Origin: Syngnathus acus
Lineage: Eukaryota > Chordata > Actinopteri > Syngnathiformes > Syngnathidae
Direction of reading: 5' to 3'
Assembly (NCBI RefSeq): GCF_901709675.1
Contig: NC_051089.1
Location: 12,575,976-12,639,975 of the forward strand
Length of the DNA stretch: 64,000 nt
The notes under the pieces: model-generated
The model's input: only the letters and a program-made list of their open reading frames with translations
Told to the model about the DNA's origin: nothing
Database searches by the model: none
Made by a program: the position numbers and the translations under genes
Part shown: in pieces, positions 21,201-33,252 of the stretch
Layout of the letters: the number at the start of each line of letters is the position of its first letter
Numbering within the stretch: the first letter of the stretch is position 1

Positions 21201-24200
21201 GAGCATCGATTTTATAGCCTTGGCCTTCTGACAGTGCGGCCGGCACAAAAGGACTTTGTACATCTATGTCTTCTTGTAAATTCTTGGCAATACAATGCTT
21301 TGGCATGCTATGTGCTGCTTATCTCTTTGTTGGGACCCTATAGCCCTGTCAATTACCTCTCCTTGATAATGCGAAGCTTCTCTTGTTTGCTCCCTGCGAC
21401 GTCCAGCGTCCTCTCAGGGCCAACTTGAGGTCTCGTGGACTCGTTTTGGAGTGGATCTCCCCTGCGGCGCTGCGCCAAGCCCGCTAAAGTTTCCTCTACA
21501 TGAGGTAACTCCTCTTGCCTGCGATGACTGGTATAATGATTTAGACCCACCGCCCCTTGCTCCTCTTCATCCTCATCGTCATCCTCATCTTCGTCATCAT
21601 TTTGAGGCACTCTCGGTTCACGATTGTCCCATCTTCTCAGCAAGTGCTGAGGACGGCTTTGGCCGGCAGATGACTGTGCGCCAACTCCCCTTGCGTGTCT
21701 TTGAAGACGAGAGAGGAGAGGAGAGCAGCGGCTCCGCAGGGAGGAAGAGAGCCTGGAGTTTCCGTCACTGGCCGCCTCTCTGCTCATAACTTGAGGCTCC
21801 CTGGGTGACGCCACCCTAGCTCCTGCCACGCCGCAATTCTTATCCTCCCATATCGGAGAGAGGTCAGCTCTGCACTGCCTGGTCCCGGTGCCGTGAGAGG
21901 CCGGCTCCGCATCCGTCCCGGCGCCCTCGTCACTTTCCAAAGACAGACTGTCATCATCAACCGAGGGGCCGCTGGATGAGCTACTGGAGGAGGAGGAGGA
22001 GTCTTGGCTGGAGCGGGGCGAGAACAGGAGGCGGGATAAGAGATGCCGTGTGGAGGTTCGCCGTTGGCGGTCGCCACCGTCGGAAGTAGCTGTCGAAGGC
22101 AGTGGGGTTTCACGCCTGCGGGAGGAAGGCTGTTCCTGAAATGGGGCATAGCTGGATGAGGCGTTCAAGACCCGCGTTGAGGGTCGGCTGTTGTAGTCAC
22201 GTGGTGTGGAGAAGCGATGGGCAGAGGAGGTGGAGGCAACGTGACCGCCAGGAGACCTTTCTCGCTCAGCAGTGAAGGAGCAAGAAGAGTAGGCCGAGTC
22301 TTTGGGTCGGGCTCCTTGGGCGTAAGTGGAAGTCAGACGGTCTGAGGTGTGGTCTGAGGGCAGCAAAGACAGTATGTCAACAACCAAACATGCAAATCCT
22401 CAGAACGTTCACAAAAAGCACCTACACAAAGACTTCAGCTCTTGAAATCTTGCCCTTCCATCACGCAGCTCTGACAGACCCGGCTCATTCGGCGTCTCCA
22501 CTTCTCTGTTTGGCAACAGGGGCTTTGAGCGGAAAGGTGAAGACCGCGACAGAAAATGGCTCGAAGTCCAGGACGACTCGCTGGGTTTCTCTTTAATACC
22601 TGCTGAGAAAGTACACAATGAGGTGCCATATAGGCCAAAAATCCCATTGCATCATCCATTTCTAAACAGAGACTGCGAAAACAAGCACAATAATGAAACA
22701 TAACTTTTCTGTTGGTGCTGTGATTTGTACTTGATGTTATTCACTGTCAAATGTTGCCGTAAAAAAATTATTCAATATGTTAAACGGTGTTGGCCGTTGC
22801 TGACAATTGATCGGTGACTTGAATCATAGTTACAGACAAACCAACGGCAATGGAAAAGATGCAGTATCTAGTCAATCACGCTTAGCTAAATGCTCCTACT
22901 TACATTAGTTCCTGAAGTTGGAATGCCAATCTGTAGAAAAATAAATTGCTGTTGTTTTTTTACTTACAGATCTATTGTATACACTACCGTTCAAAGGTTT
23001 GGGGTCACCCAGGCAATTTAGGATATTCCATGAAAACTAGCATAATTGCACAAGAGTTTTTGAGCCTTCTAACACAATTAGCAAACACAATGGATCATTA
23101 AAACACTGGGATGGTTGCTGGAAATGGGCCTTTATACACCTATGTTGATATTGCATTAAAAAAAACAGACGTTCGCACCTAGAGTAGTCATTTAACACAT
23201 TTAACTATATATTTTGATTAGTTTAACCTCATTGAAAAAAATGGTGATTTTATTTCAAAACTAAGGACATTCCTAAGTGCCAATTTCAGCTCATCCCTTT
23301 GTTCAACGAGTAGCCACGGTACAATAATATTCGGGGATACAATGATGAATCGGCACATATTTCACAAACAGGCACTTGGTGAATAATGTGGAAATTCCTC
23401 ATTTTAAAAGAGAATGCTGCTAAGATAACGGAGGTTTTTTATTGTTGTTAAATTGGGTTTTAAGGTACCTCTGGCATTGTTAAACCCACTACTAGAGTAG
23501 GTGGATCCTGTCTGTGAGGTGCTGGGCGTGTTTGAGTACAGTCCTCTGCTGCTGTATGTCAGTTTGGCCCGCTTATTGTCTCCATCATCAGTTCTGGGCA
23601 ACAGACTTGAACGGCCAAAGTTCTCCTCGGGGTCAGTCTGCAGAAAAAGTAGGTGTTCAGTTTCAGATCACAAAGTCTTTTGGACTCTACAGTAACTAGC
23701 TGGATCTGGATCTCCTCAGTTTAATTCTAATCACTTGGAAAGTCCTAGTCCCTGATGCATAGTTTACTAAAGGCGCGTTTCCATTACAGGTTTCACAACG
23801 GGCTGGCCCATTTTTGCCTTTTCGAGAAACTTGTTCTAAACCTGCATGTTCATTGAAGTGAAGGCAGCTAACAGGGGGCTGTGTCTGGCTCACTTAAAAC
23901 CATGAAGCGGGAGTGTGCAGTGGAGTTCCTTGCCGCGTCGCTTAAAGAAACGCCCTAATCCGTCGAACAATCAGAAGATGACTAACATTACGGCCTTCCT
24001 CGGCCTGCGTTCTAGAACTAGGTTGGTTGAGGTTCTGAGGAACTATTACAGTTCGCCGCCAACAAAACGGAATGGGTAAGTGACCATACAAGGCTGAAAC
24101 AGCCGGTTTTGAGATAGAACCAGTATAATGGAGAAGGGCCACAACTTAATGAATCATCCTACAAACAAAATCTTGTTAAAGCTTTAGTACCAGTTTAGTC

Positions 24201-25732
24201 CTGCTGCTCAGTAAGGATTCTGCCCATGGACGCTCATAAGATCGAGTGGAAGATGTCAGAGGCTTCCAGCTGTTGCGGCTGTCAGAGCTGCTGTAGTCTC
24301 TGGATGAGCTGGGCAGGCGAGAACTCTAGAAAATAGAAATAGAAAATTTTAGTTACATTTATACTTAATTTACTTACTAATTATTATTATGAAGAAAGAG
24401 GAAAAATAGTTCACTTGTATTGAAATGCGGGAACAGGGATGCAGGCATTTGGAAAATTGACAGTTGACTCTTAATCAGGAACTGAGATGTCCTGATGATA
24501 GTATATTTTTTTTGTACCCGGGTCCAAGTCGCTTGATTTTGAGTATCTGCCGAATTTGACATTTCAAATTGACGTTGCAGAAAAAGCGCAAATTATGCTT
24601 GGGTTACTCGTTGGGTTGGTAACATGTCAGAAGATATACAAAATGTAATTGTTTTTTGTCGTAAACAATTTTGATTCAACACAAAGATAATCAGTGCTTT
24701 TGTGGAGGGCTACGGAAATCAGACAATTAAACCGTGACACTAAAAGTTCAAGAACTTGGACAGTATTAAATTAAATCTGGATCAGATAAATCGATTAGTT
24801 GCAACCCCAAAAAGGACTGTAAATTTAGAGTTCACAACATAAAACAGAGTAAAAAGCGTCAACTCCAGCATGGCATCTAAAATAAAATTAATTCTGAATT
24901 AGACATGTACAAGCTTGTTATTGTGCCTGCACTAAACCTGGATTAACCTGGATTCTCCTGGAAAGAAGAGGAACAGAAACAAACTCCGATCATCAGTAAC
25001 ACTATCTTGTGAGAGGCGTCTTGACCAATAGCTGGACTCAAACACGCGCGTTAGCTGCCAAGGAATGTTCTATAATAAGACCCCCGATGAGTCAACAGTT
25101 TCTCCACTGACATACATGGCAACACTGCACATGGCAACACTGCTCTAATTCGCTCAGAACGCAAGTTGAGAACATTGATAGAAGCCATCTCAAATGACAG
25201 CAAGCATTAACGCAGTTGGACAGCGTTGATCAGCGTGAGGGACTGAGGCAAGTTTTTTAACTGACACCACAAGCCTACGGGATGGAGCTAAGTTTGCTAA
25301 GTTCAGACAGGATGTTTTTAAGAGGCAAAAAAGTGGACATGCTAGGAAATGGTCAAGTCATAGACAGATTTGAACATTCCAAGTTTAGAGGTTAAATTAA
25401 GTTGACCTGTAAAGTTGACCTGTACATATCAGTATATTCACGGGGAAAGCTGTAACTTGATGTGAGCAGTCAAGAACTGGGTTGGGGTGGATGCCCTTTG
25501 ACTAAGCATACAGCAAGACCACGAATCGTACCTTTTGGTCCACATCTGCTTTGTAAGTGGATGATACCCTCGGAAAGTGGTCAAGATGAGGCAGAGTCTC
25601 CCGGCTGTACAACCATCTGGAGCCCGCTGACGAGGAGGAGGAGGATGATGATGATGACGCTCTGGAACTAGAAGTGTATGACGACTTCGAACTGGACAGG
25701 CAAAATGGAAGTCGGAGAGACCTGGAGTCCAT
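18233..25732 (-). CDS. marchf7: marchf7 (axotrophin), RING-CH E3 ubiquitin ligase, complete CDS
   Basis: Coding exons in transcript order: 25732-25532, 24325-24191, 23637-23469, 22599-22426, 22353-21357, 21097-20928, 20250-20147, 20072-19968, 18783-18735, 18324-18233. They total 2,196 bases, encoding 731 residues plus TGA; human MARCHF7 has 704. The N-terminal three quarters is Ser- and Arg-rich and disordered. It has a 10-Ser tract at residues 26-35, a second Ser tract in the 997-base exon, and an acidic run ([13 protein letters not shown]). Family matches recalled from human include AQGARPK, RSSQDS and SSLRSRC. The RING-CH (C4HC3) domain is at about residues 572-626: [18 protein letters not shown] and CELC are all present, so zinc ligands are intact. 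The C-terminal part ([27 protein letters not shown]) matches the conserved MARCHF7 end and finishes in an acidic tail. The ATG at 25732-25730 lies 9 bases inside its exon. The 22426 donor (T|GTAGGT) is the least certain junction. The 49-base exon 18783-18735 is supported by phase and by similarity to the human C-terminal end. Confidence 0.93.
19215..19915 (+). mobile_element. 5'-truncated LINE, 3' end of ORF2 and tail
   Basis: On the + strand, 19230-19583 encodes 117 residues ending in a motif typical of the C-terminus of fish non-LTR retrotransposon polyproteins ([17 protein letters not shown], then [13 protein letters not shown]). After the stop comes an A-rich stretch and a tail with ATGTTCGAAATAAACAAAC, a common fish LINE 3' end. 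The reverse transcriptase core is missing. It sits antisense in the marchf7 intron between the exons at 19968 and 18783. The clade was not determined. Confidence 0.7.
20250..20499. repeat. 125-bp tandem duplication that copies a marchf7 splice acceptor
   Basis: Two nearly identical units (20250-20374 and 20376-20499) both begin GGCTTAAAAGACAGAAT and both end ATTGCTGAAATG. On the - strand the real acceptor TGTCTTTTAAG|CC of the exon 20250-20147 lies at the edge of the first unit. The second unit carries the same acceptor sequence about 125 bases upstream in the intron. Confidence 0.85.
20928..21097 (-). other. marchf7: marchf7 exon carrying most of the RING-CH zinc ligands
   Basis: It encodes [19 protein letters not shown] and then [15 protein letters not shown], which together are the first four Cys, the His and the fifth Cys of the C4HC3 ring. 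The last two Cys (CELC) are on the next exon (20250-20147). The split, phase 1 after GGCTCAG, is consistent with both neighbours. Confidence 0.93.
22978..23280. mobile_element. Tc1-type MITE with one terminal repeat lost
   Basis: Starts TATACACTACCGTTCAAAGG and continues TTTGGGGTCACCCAG, the terminal repeat of a widespread fish Tc1-derived MITE. The interior matches the remembered family (GGTTGCTGGAAATGGGCC, TATACACCTATGTTGATATT, AAGGACATTCCTAAGTG). The expected right terminal repeat is absent after AAGTG. It is located in the marchf7 intron between the exons at 23469 and 22599. Confidence 0.7.
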
Positions 25733-26204
25733 CCTGGCTCCCTGTTGAGCAAACAAAGATGTCATCTCACAATTACCGGCAGGGATGACATTAAAAGAGT
25801 CAAGGCGGGGCGGGGCGCTGACTGTCAAAACCTGTTCTGGCTGACAAAAGAGATGGCGTCAGAAAGCCAGTGGGAAAGCACCGGAAAGCTAAGGTTCCGA
25901 CATTCTTTCCATCCAGAAATACATCAGCGTCGTTGACCCTAACATTACGTACAGCCCAACTACATTTTTACAACAGTTGAGAATTTCCCTGGTGCGTTTC
26001 GGGCATGAAACCCATGTGTACCTTCCTGTCTGTCTGTCCCCTCAAAGAACACCAAATCGGACAGGACAACCATCCGCTGCTGTAAAGACTGACACTAAAC
26101 AAGAAGGCTTTGCAAGATGACACCTATAATCTCATCAATCAGGCAACCGTCACATGGTTAGACTTCACCCAGACCTTTGAGTACACCTATATATTATATC
26201 TATA

Positions 26205-26260
26205 TCCAACCCAAGTACTAGTTTGTCCTCACTAGTAAGACATTTCAGCATACGTTCAGC
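26205..26260. repeat. ACTAGT-type dispersed repeat, copy 4 (fragment)
   Basis: Reads AAGTACTAGTTTGTCCTCAC then TAGTAAGACATTTCAG, matching the copies at 4480, 10140 and 17355. Confidence 0.5.
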
Positions 26261-26649
26261 TTTCAGCACCGCTAACCATCAGCAGATTTGAAATAGAATT
26301 GCAGATTTGCCACATAGTAACTTGCCATAAATTATTTTTCGTTTCTCTTAGTTTCTCATGAGGGACATCCACTGTTTTTTATGTATTTTTTTTTAACACC
26401 ATTGATTGTGCAAGTAGCATTTTCTTGACTGACTCAACACTTTAAACAGTAATGGCTTTTGATTGCTTTGATGCCACGGATCTTTATGATACGAGATATC
26501 GCAAAAATATTTGGTCCATTACTAAATGATATCAGAGGACTGTCTCAAATAAATCTAAAAAAATAAAATAAAAATTCATTGTTGCATTTCACCACAATTT
26601 AGCTAAAAAGTCAATTACGGAACACCCATTGAGCACTTGTTGTCCATCT

Positions 26650-27040
26650 TAAGGTTGAAGTACTAGTACGCTGTTTGTCGTCACAGTTCAGTGCACTAGT
26701 AAAAGCACTGCTGTTGTTGTTGTTTTTTTAAACTAGTAAGTTTCTTCTAAACTTTAATTGGATAATATTCGGCCAATTACTAGTGAAAAACACATTACTA
26801 GTATGGCAAGCCATTTGAGTGATATCTGTGTACTAGTACAGGCTTTGGGTTCATGGCAAGTTGTTTAAATGTGTTTTCATTACTGAATAATCTTAATGAA
26901 CTACTAGGTATGTGCAAGATGTTAACTTGAATAATTTTAAAATGGTACTGGTAGTACTAGCAGCACGTAGATGTCAACTTGAGCAGTTGTGCCTCACTGG
27001 TAGCATGTAGTTGCCAACGTTATCGTGCTAGTGCGGGGGT
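26650..27040. repeat. ACTAGT-type repeat cluster, copy 5 (longest)
   Basis: About 390 bases with TACTAGT or CTAGTA words at least eight times, interspersed with GCCTCACTGGTAGCATGTAG and GTCAACTTGAGCAGTTG. It looks like a decayed minisatellite-like element and is the richest copy in the window. Confidence 0.5.
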
Positions 27041-27794
27041 AGACGTAGAGAGCCGCTATCCTGCCTGTTTTAGAAGTTTCCCTTGTTCAAATACGGGCTT
27101 GCTGATGAGCTAATTAATTGAAATGGGTGTGCTGCAGTATGGAATATTGGAAAACAGGCATGACAGCAGCACCCTAGGATCGGCCTTGCCTTACTTTACA
27201 CCGGAGAGAACAAGTAGATGGTTAATGTTGAACATATGCTCAAACAGCTTCAGCCTTGATATCCAATTCAAGGTCGTAATAGTAGATCAAACGTGTAGCC
27301 CTAGTATTTTTGGGACACGACTCCCAGTCGTTCTTCTTGTGTGCTGGTTAGTCTTCCCAACGAGGCACTAATATATAGAGCTAGTGGATGGATAGGAAAT
27401 TTATCGACTAAATGTTCAAGGTGGCCTCCATGGATACGTTTTAATTTAGACCGTGTCAACAGGCCTCAAAACAATCTTTAACACTCAACATTGCTCTTTA
27501 AATTTCAATTGTAAAACTCCGAGCGCGATGATAAGAGTAACAATGTAGAGTTTTATACTTATGTTTGCTTTGAAATGGGATAAGCTTCAAAAGTGGAGCT
27601 AAAGCTCGGTGGACAGGACAACTGATCACAGGTTAGCCTAGCATTGCTATCGTTCGCGCTGACTCGAGAAAAATTAAGTTTTTATTTCTCGATGCAACAA
27701 AAAAATCCTCACCGTATAGCTGCCACTGTCCGCCTATGAATTATTATTGTTGACAAATATAAACTGGACAGTAAGACGAAGGGAAAAGACTCAC

Positions 27795-28012
27795 CTTGAA
27801 TTACCTTGTAAAGCAGTAAGGAGTGACAAAGCGAGAAGTTAGCGTGATTGTACACACACGCACATACACACACATAGCCAGGAAGTCACATGGCATGGCA
27901 TGGCATAAATACACACTACAAACGTGCAGAGATAACACGTACGTAAGTCTGTGTTGTAGAAAGCAAATGTTCTTCGATCAGAAGCGTAAGTAACGGGCCG
28001 CCATATTGAATG
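27795..28012 (-). promoter_or_regulatory. marchf7: marchf7 promoter, noncoding first exon and YY1 motif
   Basis: On the - strand a good donor, TTCAAG|GTGAGTC (last exon base 27795), could splice to the acceptor at 25742, before the ATG exon. Upstream lies CAATATGGCGGC (27997-28008, - strand). This is the YY1 motif in the orientation and place usual just downstream of the start site in housekeeping promoters. Transcription therefore probably starts close to 28.0 kb. The start site itself is inferred. Confidence 0.5.
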
Positions 28013-28020
28013 TGGCAAAT

Positions 28021-29390
28021 GGTCGTTGGAACCTGTATTTGTCGCGTTTTCAGTGGTTGGTAGTACTCGGTCGTCTATGTGCGTCTAATTTCGTTTGCAG
28101 GAAACCTCTGGCACCCGGGCAAACCCCCCTAAATTAAATCTGAATTTACAATGATTTGTTGTGCTCATTAAACGTACATTGTGTCGAATTTAGTGGCATC
28201 TAGTTGTGAACTAAGAATGCAATGACCTAAATTCAGAGCACGTAAATTTGGAAGGAAACTCACTACAGTGCCACGGAGAGAATGCAAAGGGCATAAACAA
28301 CATATTTGATTATAATAGAAGCACACGCAAGCGCGCACACAGGCTTTTTTTTTTGCGCACAAACAGGCACACAATTATTATTCTTCTAATGACGTCAGCC
28401 AGGTTATGAAAAAGGTATGAGACAATGTCATCAGAAAGTCAGCCACAGCCAAACAGTCACACGTGGACTTTTTCTTCTGTTTGTTGATGGGCCAAATCAT
28501 TCTGTTCTCACATGCAAAACGATCACACAAAAGTTCAGATTCACACAACAAAAATCTCTCATACGCACTCCCAAAAAATCACATGCCTAAAATCTCTCGC
28601 AAACATCACAGAAACTCTCACATGCAACATGCAGGAAATATTTTTCTCACTCACAAAGACCAAATCATTTCTCACGCATACACTAACTGAAAAAAGTCAC
28701 ACACGCACATGCACACGCATGCGCGCGCACACACACATGCACACGGACACACAAATAAAAAACAATTGCCTCAGACTTTAGGGGGAAAAAAATCTTCCAC
28801 ACTAAAAAACCTTTTCACATGCATCAAAATGTGTGACACTCACAAAAAATATGACCGTTTTAGTGTGAGGTGAATATTCAATTTTTGGCCTTTAAGGCAA
28901 CTCAGACATGTCAACCACCACTTCAACAGGTCCCTATTTCACGACCGCTGATTAAAAAGATTAATTGTTTAATCTTCCATTTAGTCTACAGCATTTATGG
29001 TGTTGATTCTAACAGTCACAGGTAAATGTTTTATTGCTGTTGAACAGCACTGCTTTGACATGAGGACATAAATAGGTGCACATCAAACCCCCACTTTGAC
29101 GTGCCACAGCGTGTACTGTAATTACTTAATGAGACCATTAAAAATCAAAGATGTCCGTTGTACACTGTTCGAAGCGATTCACTTGGCCAGATGATAGTTT
29201 TATCCTCATGCGCACAATTGTGTTGCGTTTGTATCTCGATTTATGTGTAAAGACAGCTGCTTTAAAACCCCAAATGGGAGACACTTAATACAGTAAATCA
29301 CTGAACCAACAATGGTAGCAAAGCAGAATTTTATTAGATTTGCAGCCAAAACAAATATTTGAAACAAGATCAAATACTTTATTTATTTTT
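28021..29390. other. Intergenic DNA upstream of marchf7
   Basis: No coding exon was recognised. 28500-28760 is a degenerate ACACA/TCTCACA-rich stretch with CACGCATGCGCGCGCACAC. The rest is AT-rich unique-looking sequence. Confidence 0.5.
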
Positions 29391-29393
29391 AAT

Positions 29394-29460
<67 letters not shown>

Positions 29461-29461
29461 A
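29394..29461. repeat. (GAAA)n microsatellite
   Basis: An uninterrupted run of GAAA tetramers of about 68 bases, purine-only on the + strand. Confidence 0.95.
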
Positions 29462-29538
29462 CAGCAGTTCAAATTTGGATGAAAATTTTAGTAGATTAAG
29501 GAGCATTCTATGGTTGCAAGGATGTTTATATTCATTTC

Positions 29539-29638
<100 letters not shown>

Positions 29639-30149
29639 AACGTACCCCTCCACCATCAGCGCCCCATGTGCAAAAAATCGCTTATGCGGACCTGTTCAGA
29701 GGTGACGTAATTGTGATTTCGTGAATTTTTCAAACCACTAGAGAGCGGTGTCGTTCACAATTTTACCTACCGCTGTCTTGATTTTCCAATGTAGAAAATA
29801 GTCCGTCTTTAATTTGCACTCCAGAAGTTGTTTGCTAAGTCAGGGGACAACCAGACCGGTTTCGACAAGTTTAATTAGATCAATTAAAATAATTGTTTTG
29901 AAAAGCACTGCATATCGTGTCATCGCTGTAAATCCTGGATTAGCAGCCTTCATTTGATTTGCATACTCAAACTCCTCTCTAATTTAGCAGGAAACACAGG
30001 ATCAGATGTGCGCATTCATTTAGCGGTCTGCTTTTAATTAAAACATTCGGGTGCTGATTGACATGTGGGTGAATGCGCTATCAGCAGTTTTTCCACATTT
30101 TCCATGAAAAAAAAACTCCTATTAAAATCAATAGAGGCAATTTAACTCG

Positions 30150-30720
30150 TATATCCTCCTCTCACATCTTGCAAGTAAGCTTCCTCGTTGCCTAAATTCC
30201 CACACTTGACAACATTCCCAAATTAATTAATTTAATTCATCAAATATCAAGTTTTTCTTCCCACATTTCTCAATTACAACCATTCAGAACGTTCACTCAT
30301 TCAGTACATATATGGAACTATTTATCACATCCCACAAATTCTCACATGATGGAAAAGAGATATTTGCCATTTTGAAGATCACCTTCCACAAGTCACACAC
30401 GATTCAAACCATTCTTCTTTCAAATTGTTCAGCTCCTTCATAACACCTTGGAAAGATTTAGGACATTGCTCAAATTCCACAAGAATATCTCCATTGGAAT
30501 ATATTTCACATCTTGACCTCTTTCTACATTTCTTGCCTGTTTTAAATGATTCCAACTTTCGGTTGATCAGCTCAGGCCCATCATCTTGATTATTACTATG
30601 CATAGCATTCCTAAAATTCCAAATTGAGAGATTTTACATTTTTCTTTCCTTCTTCCACATTTTTGACTGATTCAAACCATTTCTCCTCCCAGAGTTGTGG
30701 GAACTGATGTGTACAAATGT
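30150..30720. repeat. Decayed low-complexity repeat with TTCCACATTTT / ATTCAAACCATT words
   Basis: Across some 570 bases, degenerate words recur: CTCACAT, CCACATTT, TTCCACA, GATTCAAACCATT (twice) and CATTC. This resembles an old minisatellite-like fish repeat. Short reading frames here have no recognisable homology. Confidence 0.4.
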
Positions 30721-31944
30721 AGTGTTCTGACCACATTTCAACACATCAAATATTCCCACAGCATTTCAGTTCAGAGTTTCAGGATTCACAAGCAGTTTAG
30801 TTTTGCCTTCTGATCACAGATATTAAAGACAAAACACAGTGACTTCAGAACAAAACTACTTTGCAATCAAGAACTGTAACATATTGTGGTTGTGTTAAGT
30901 GCAAGGGGTTCCAAAAAGGCCAGCCAGAACCATTTTTTTTTACAGCTACATGCATGATATTGTGAAGGTCAACAGCATACTCATCATACATGGTAAGATG
31001 TTGCACTCGAAAGCACCGGCGATCCATTATCAGTCTGGTGTATGCAGCACAACAGTGATCAGCCAAATGTAAATCTACTCAAGGCTAACAGAGCAAGAGG
31101 TGAAGGAGAATCGGAGAGCGAAAGGGATAAATATAGGAGGGTGGTGCCGCAAATTAATTGCTGACAAAAAAAAAGGACGCGTGACCTAGACAAACGAGGA
31201 AGTACAAGGTCTGTGGAGGGGAGGAGACTGCTCAACCCAATTGCAGGGCTACAGACCCCCCCCCCCCCTTCTCTGTACCCCTGCCTCCTTCAGACACATG
31301 ATTGTGCACACTGCTGTGTGAACAGAGACAACAAGCTCTCCTCCCCCAGTGCCGCTGATAGGATGATAATGGAGCATTCCTCAGAGCGGTTTCTCATTCA
31401 TGCTAGCTGTGACATGGGGGGGAACATGCTTGTTTTTCCACTGAAGGCAGCTCAAAGTCTTCCACCTCTGCTTATGGGCATGCATGTAACTTGAGCTGGG
31501 CGCACGATATCCTCCTCTTGCTCCACTCCCTTTTTTTTTTATGGGCCTTGGATATGAGATGGATACTTACCTGTCTCTCTGAGGTGTTGGTCATTTATCA
31601 CGAGTGGAAGGGAAGGCATGCTTCACGGCAGATCGATGTAGCGGCCGAATAATTGTGAATGGGTTGGGCATTTTAGATGTACAGCAGTCTGATCATTGTA
31701 CCGCTTATCCTCACTAGGACAGGATCAGAATCTCTATCATCGGTTGCGGTCAACGATATTAAAACACACAAAGAATTGGTTTTTGGTAGTAAATAAGCCC
31801 TGCCACACATTGTGAAAATCCCGTGGTTTATAATTACCTTTAGATGCCATCATAGTATTATTTTTCTCTGAATGTCCTCAACTCACTTTGACACAGTTCC
31901 TTCCTTCAACAGTTTATCAGTACCAACATGGTTGCAAATTATTA

Positions 31945-32010
31945 CATTAGTCGAAATAAAGTTCCTCAACTTATTTCAACAGACCACCAAGATGCCGCAA
32001 GATGGGGCCG
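31945..32010. repeat. CTCCTCAACT/AAGATGGC dispersed repeat, copy
   Basis: Contains TCGAAATAAAGTTCCTCAAC and ACCACCAAGATGCCGCAAG, the same family as 15451-15540 and 33071-33252. Confidence 0.45.
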
Positions 32011-33070
32011 AAGTAATAAAAGTGGATTGTGTCAGGAAGGCCATCTGACGTAAAAACATTGTGCCAAACAAATAATGCAAATTACTCGCTGTGGTGAAAC
32101 CTTGACAGGAAAAAGTCAGTTCTTTTTCATCTCTCAGTTTACACAGGTATCAGTACAAAGTATGGCTATTAATAACTAAAGTGTCCAAGAGTGCGATAAT
32201 AACACTAACCAAGTGCACAAACAATGGTGGGTGATTGAGCTATTGGGATGAATAGAATAATAACGGCCCCATAGAGGTGTGCAAAATAGCAATGTGCCAC
32301 AAAGAAATGATGTTCTGTGATTGCAAGAGGAAATAAGCTGTTGGAATGTCCGCTGGTTTTGTGTGCATTGTTTGATAGGAGGGGCGGGGTGAGTAAATAC
32401 ATAAATACATAAAACCCATTTCTGTGGACAACTTGTACAATTAAGAAAAAAAAAAAAAAAAAACATGCCCACGGTGTGGATTTTGCTCAAGCCTTAAGAT
32501 ACAAAATAACTTGAAGAATGTCTGGATTTGTCCAGCAGTGTGTAATCACAAAGGAATGTCCTGAGACATTTCTGCTTTTCCTCTACAAGACCCCTATTTT
32601 CCCACGGCTCGTTCAGGTCTTGAGAATCGGTTTCCTCTCCCTCCCTCGCTTGCTCAGCTTTCCTCTCTCACTCTGCTTGTGGAGCCACACGGACACCACA
32701 AAGGCTGGTTCAGAGGAGAATGATGATACTAAGCTCGGTGTCTTCAAGAGCACAAAGAGCAAGAGCCCCTGCCATGCTCTGTGAGGAGAATGCACTCAGA
32801 AGCAATATGAGAGTAAAAGGTTTTGAGTTATTTTGAGTGCAAATCAAAAGGAAAATTCAAGTCAGAGAAAAACTCAAAACACGGCAGAGTTGAATGGATT
32901 TAAAAGGAATAATCTGACTACGAAGAGTCAGTGAACTCGCACATATTTGCAACGTTTGCAAATTCTCTTTCTTTGTTCGCTTAAAAGCCCCCTATTTGTG
33001 TTTTTGTGCTAAGGCCAAAACAATAACACAGCTTTGCGTGCATTTTAGCACCAAATAACGACGTTGGAGT

Positions 33071-33252
33071 GAGCTAAGGAGCTTCATTTGGGCAAAAGTA
33101 GCACATTGCCGCCACCTTGCGGTGCCAAGGAACAACATTCAAATGCGTTGAGGAGCTTCATTCAGGCAAAAGTAGTGAATTGCTGCTAATGAACTAAAGT
33201 GAGGTGAGGAGCTTGGTTTGGACAAAAATAGTGCTTTGCCACCATTATGTGG
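33071..33252. repeat. Three imperfect tandem units of the GAGGAGCTTCATT repeat
   Basis: Units starting near 33071, 33147 and 33202 share AGGAGCTTCATT, GGCAAAAGTAGT and TTGCCGCCACCTTG-like words. The units are about 55-76 bases. They read as the reverse strand of the copies at 15451 and 31945. Confidence 0.55.

Larger units (their letters stand above)
25742..27794 (-). other. marchf7 first intron (5' UTR)
   Basis: This is the intron between the proposed noncoding exon and the ATG exon. It is mostly AT-rich, with two copies of the ACTAGT-type repeat (26205-26260, 26650-27040). No coding exon was recognised. A further small 5' UTR exon cannot be excluded. Confidence 0.45.
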
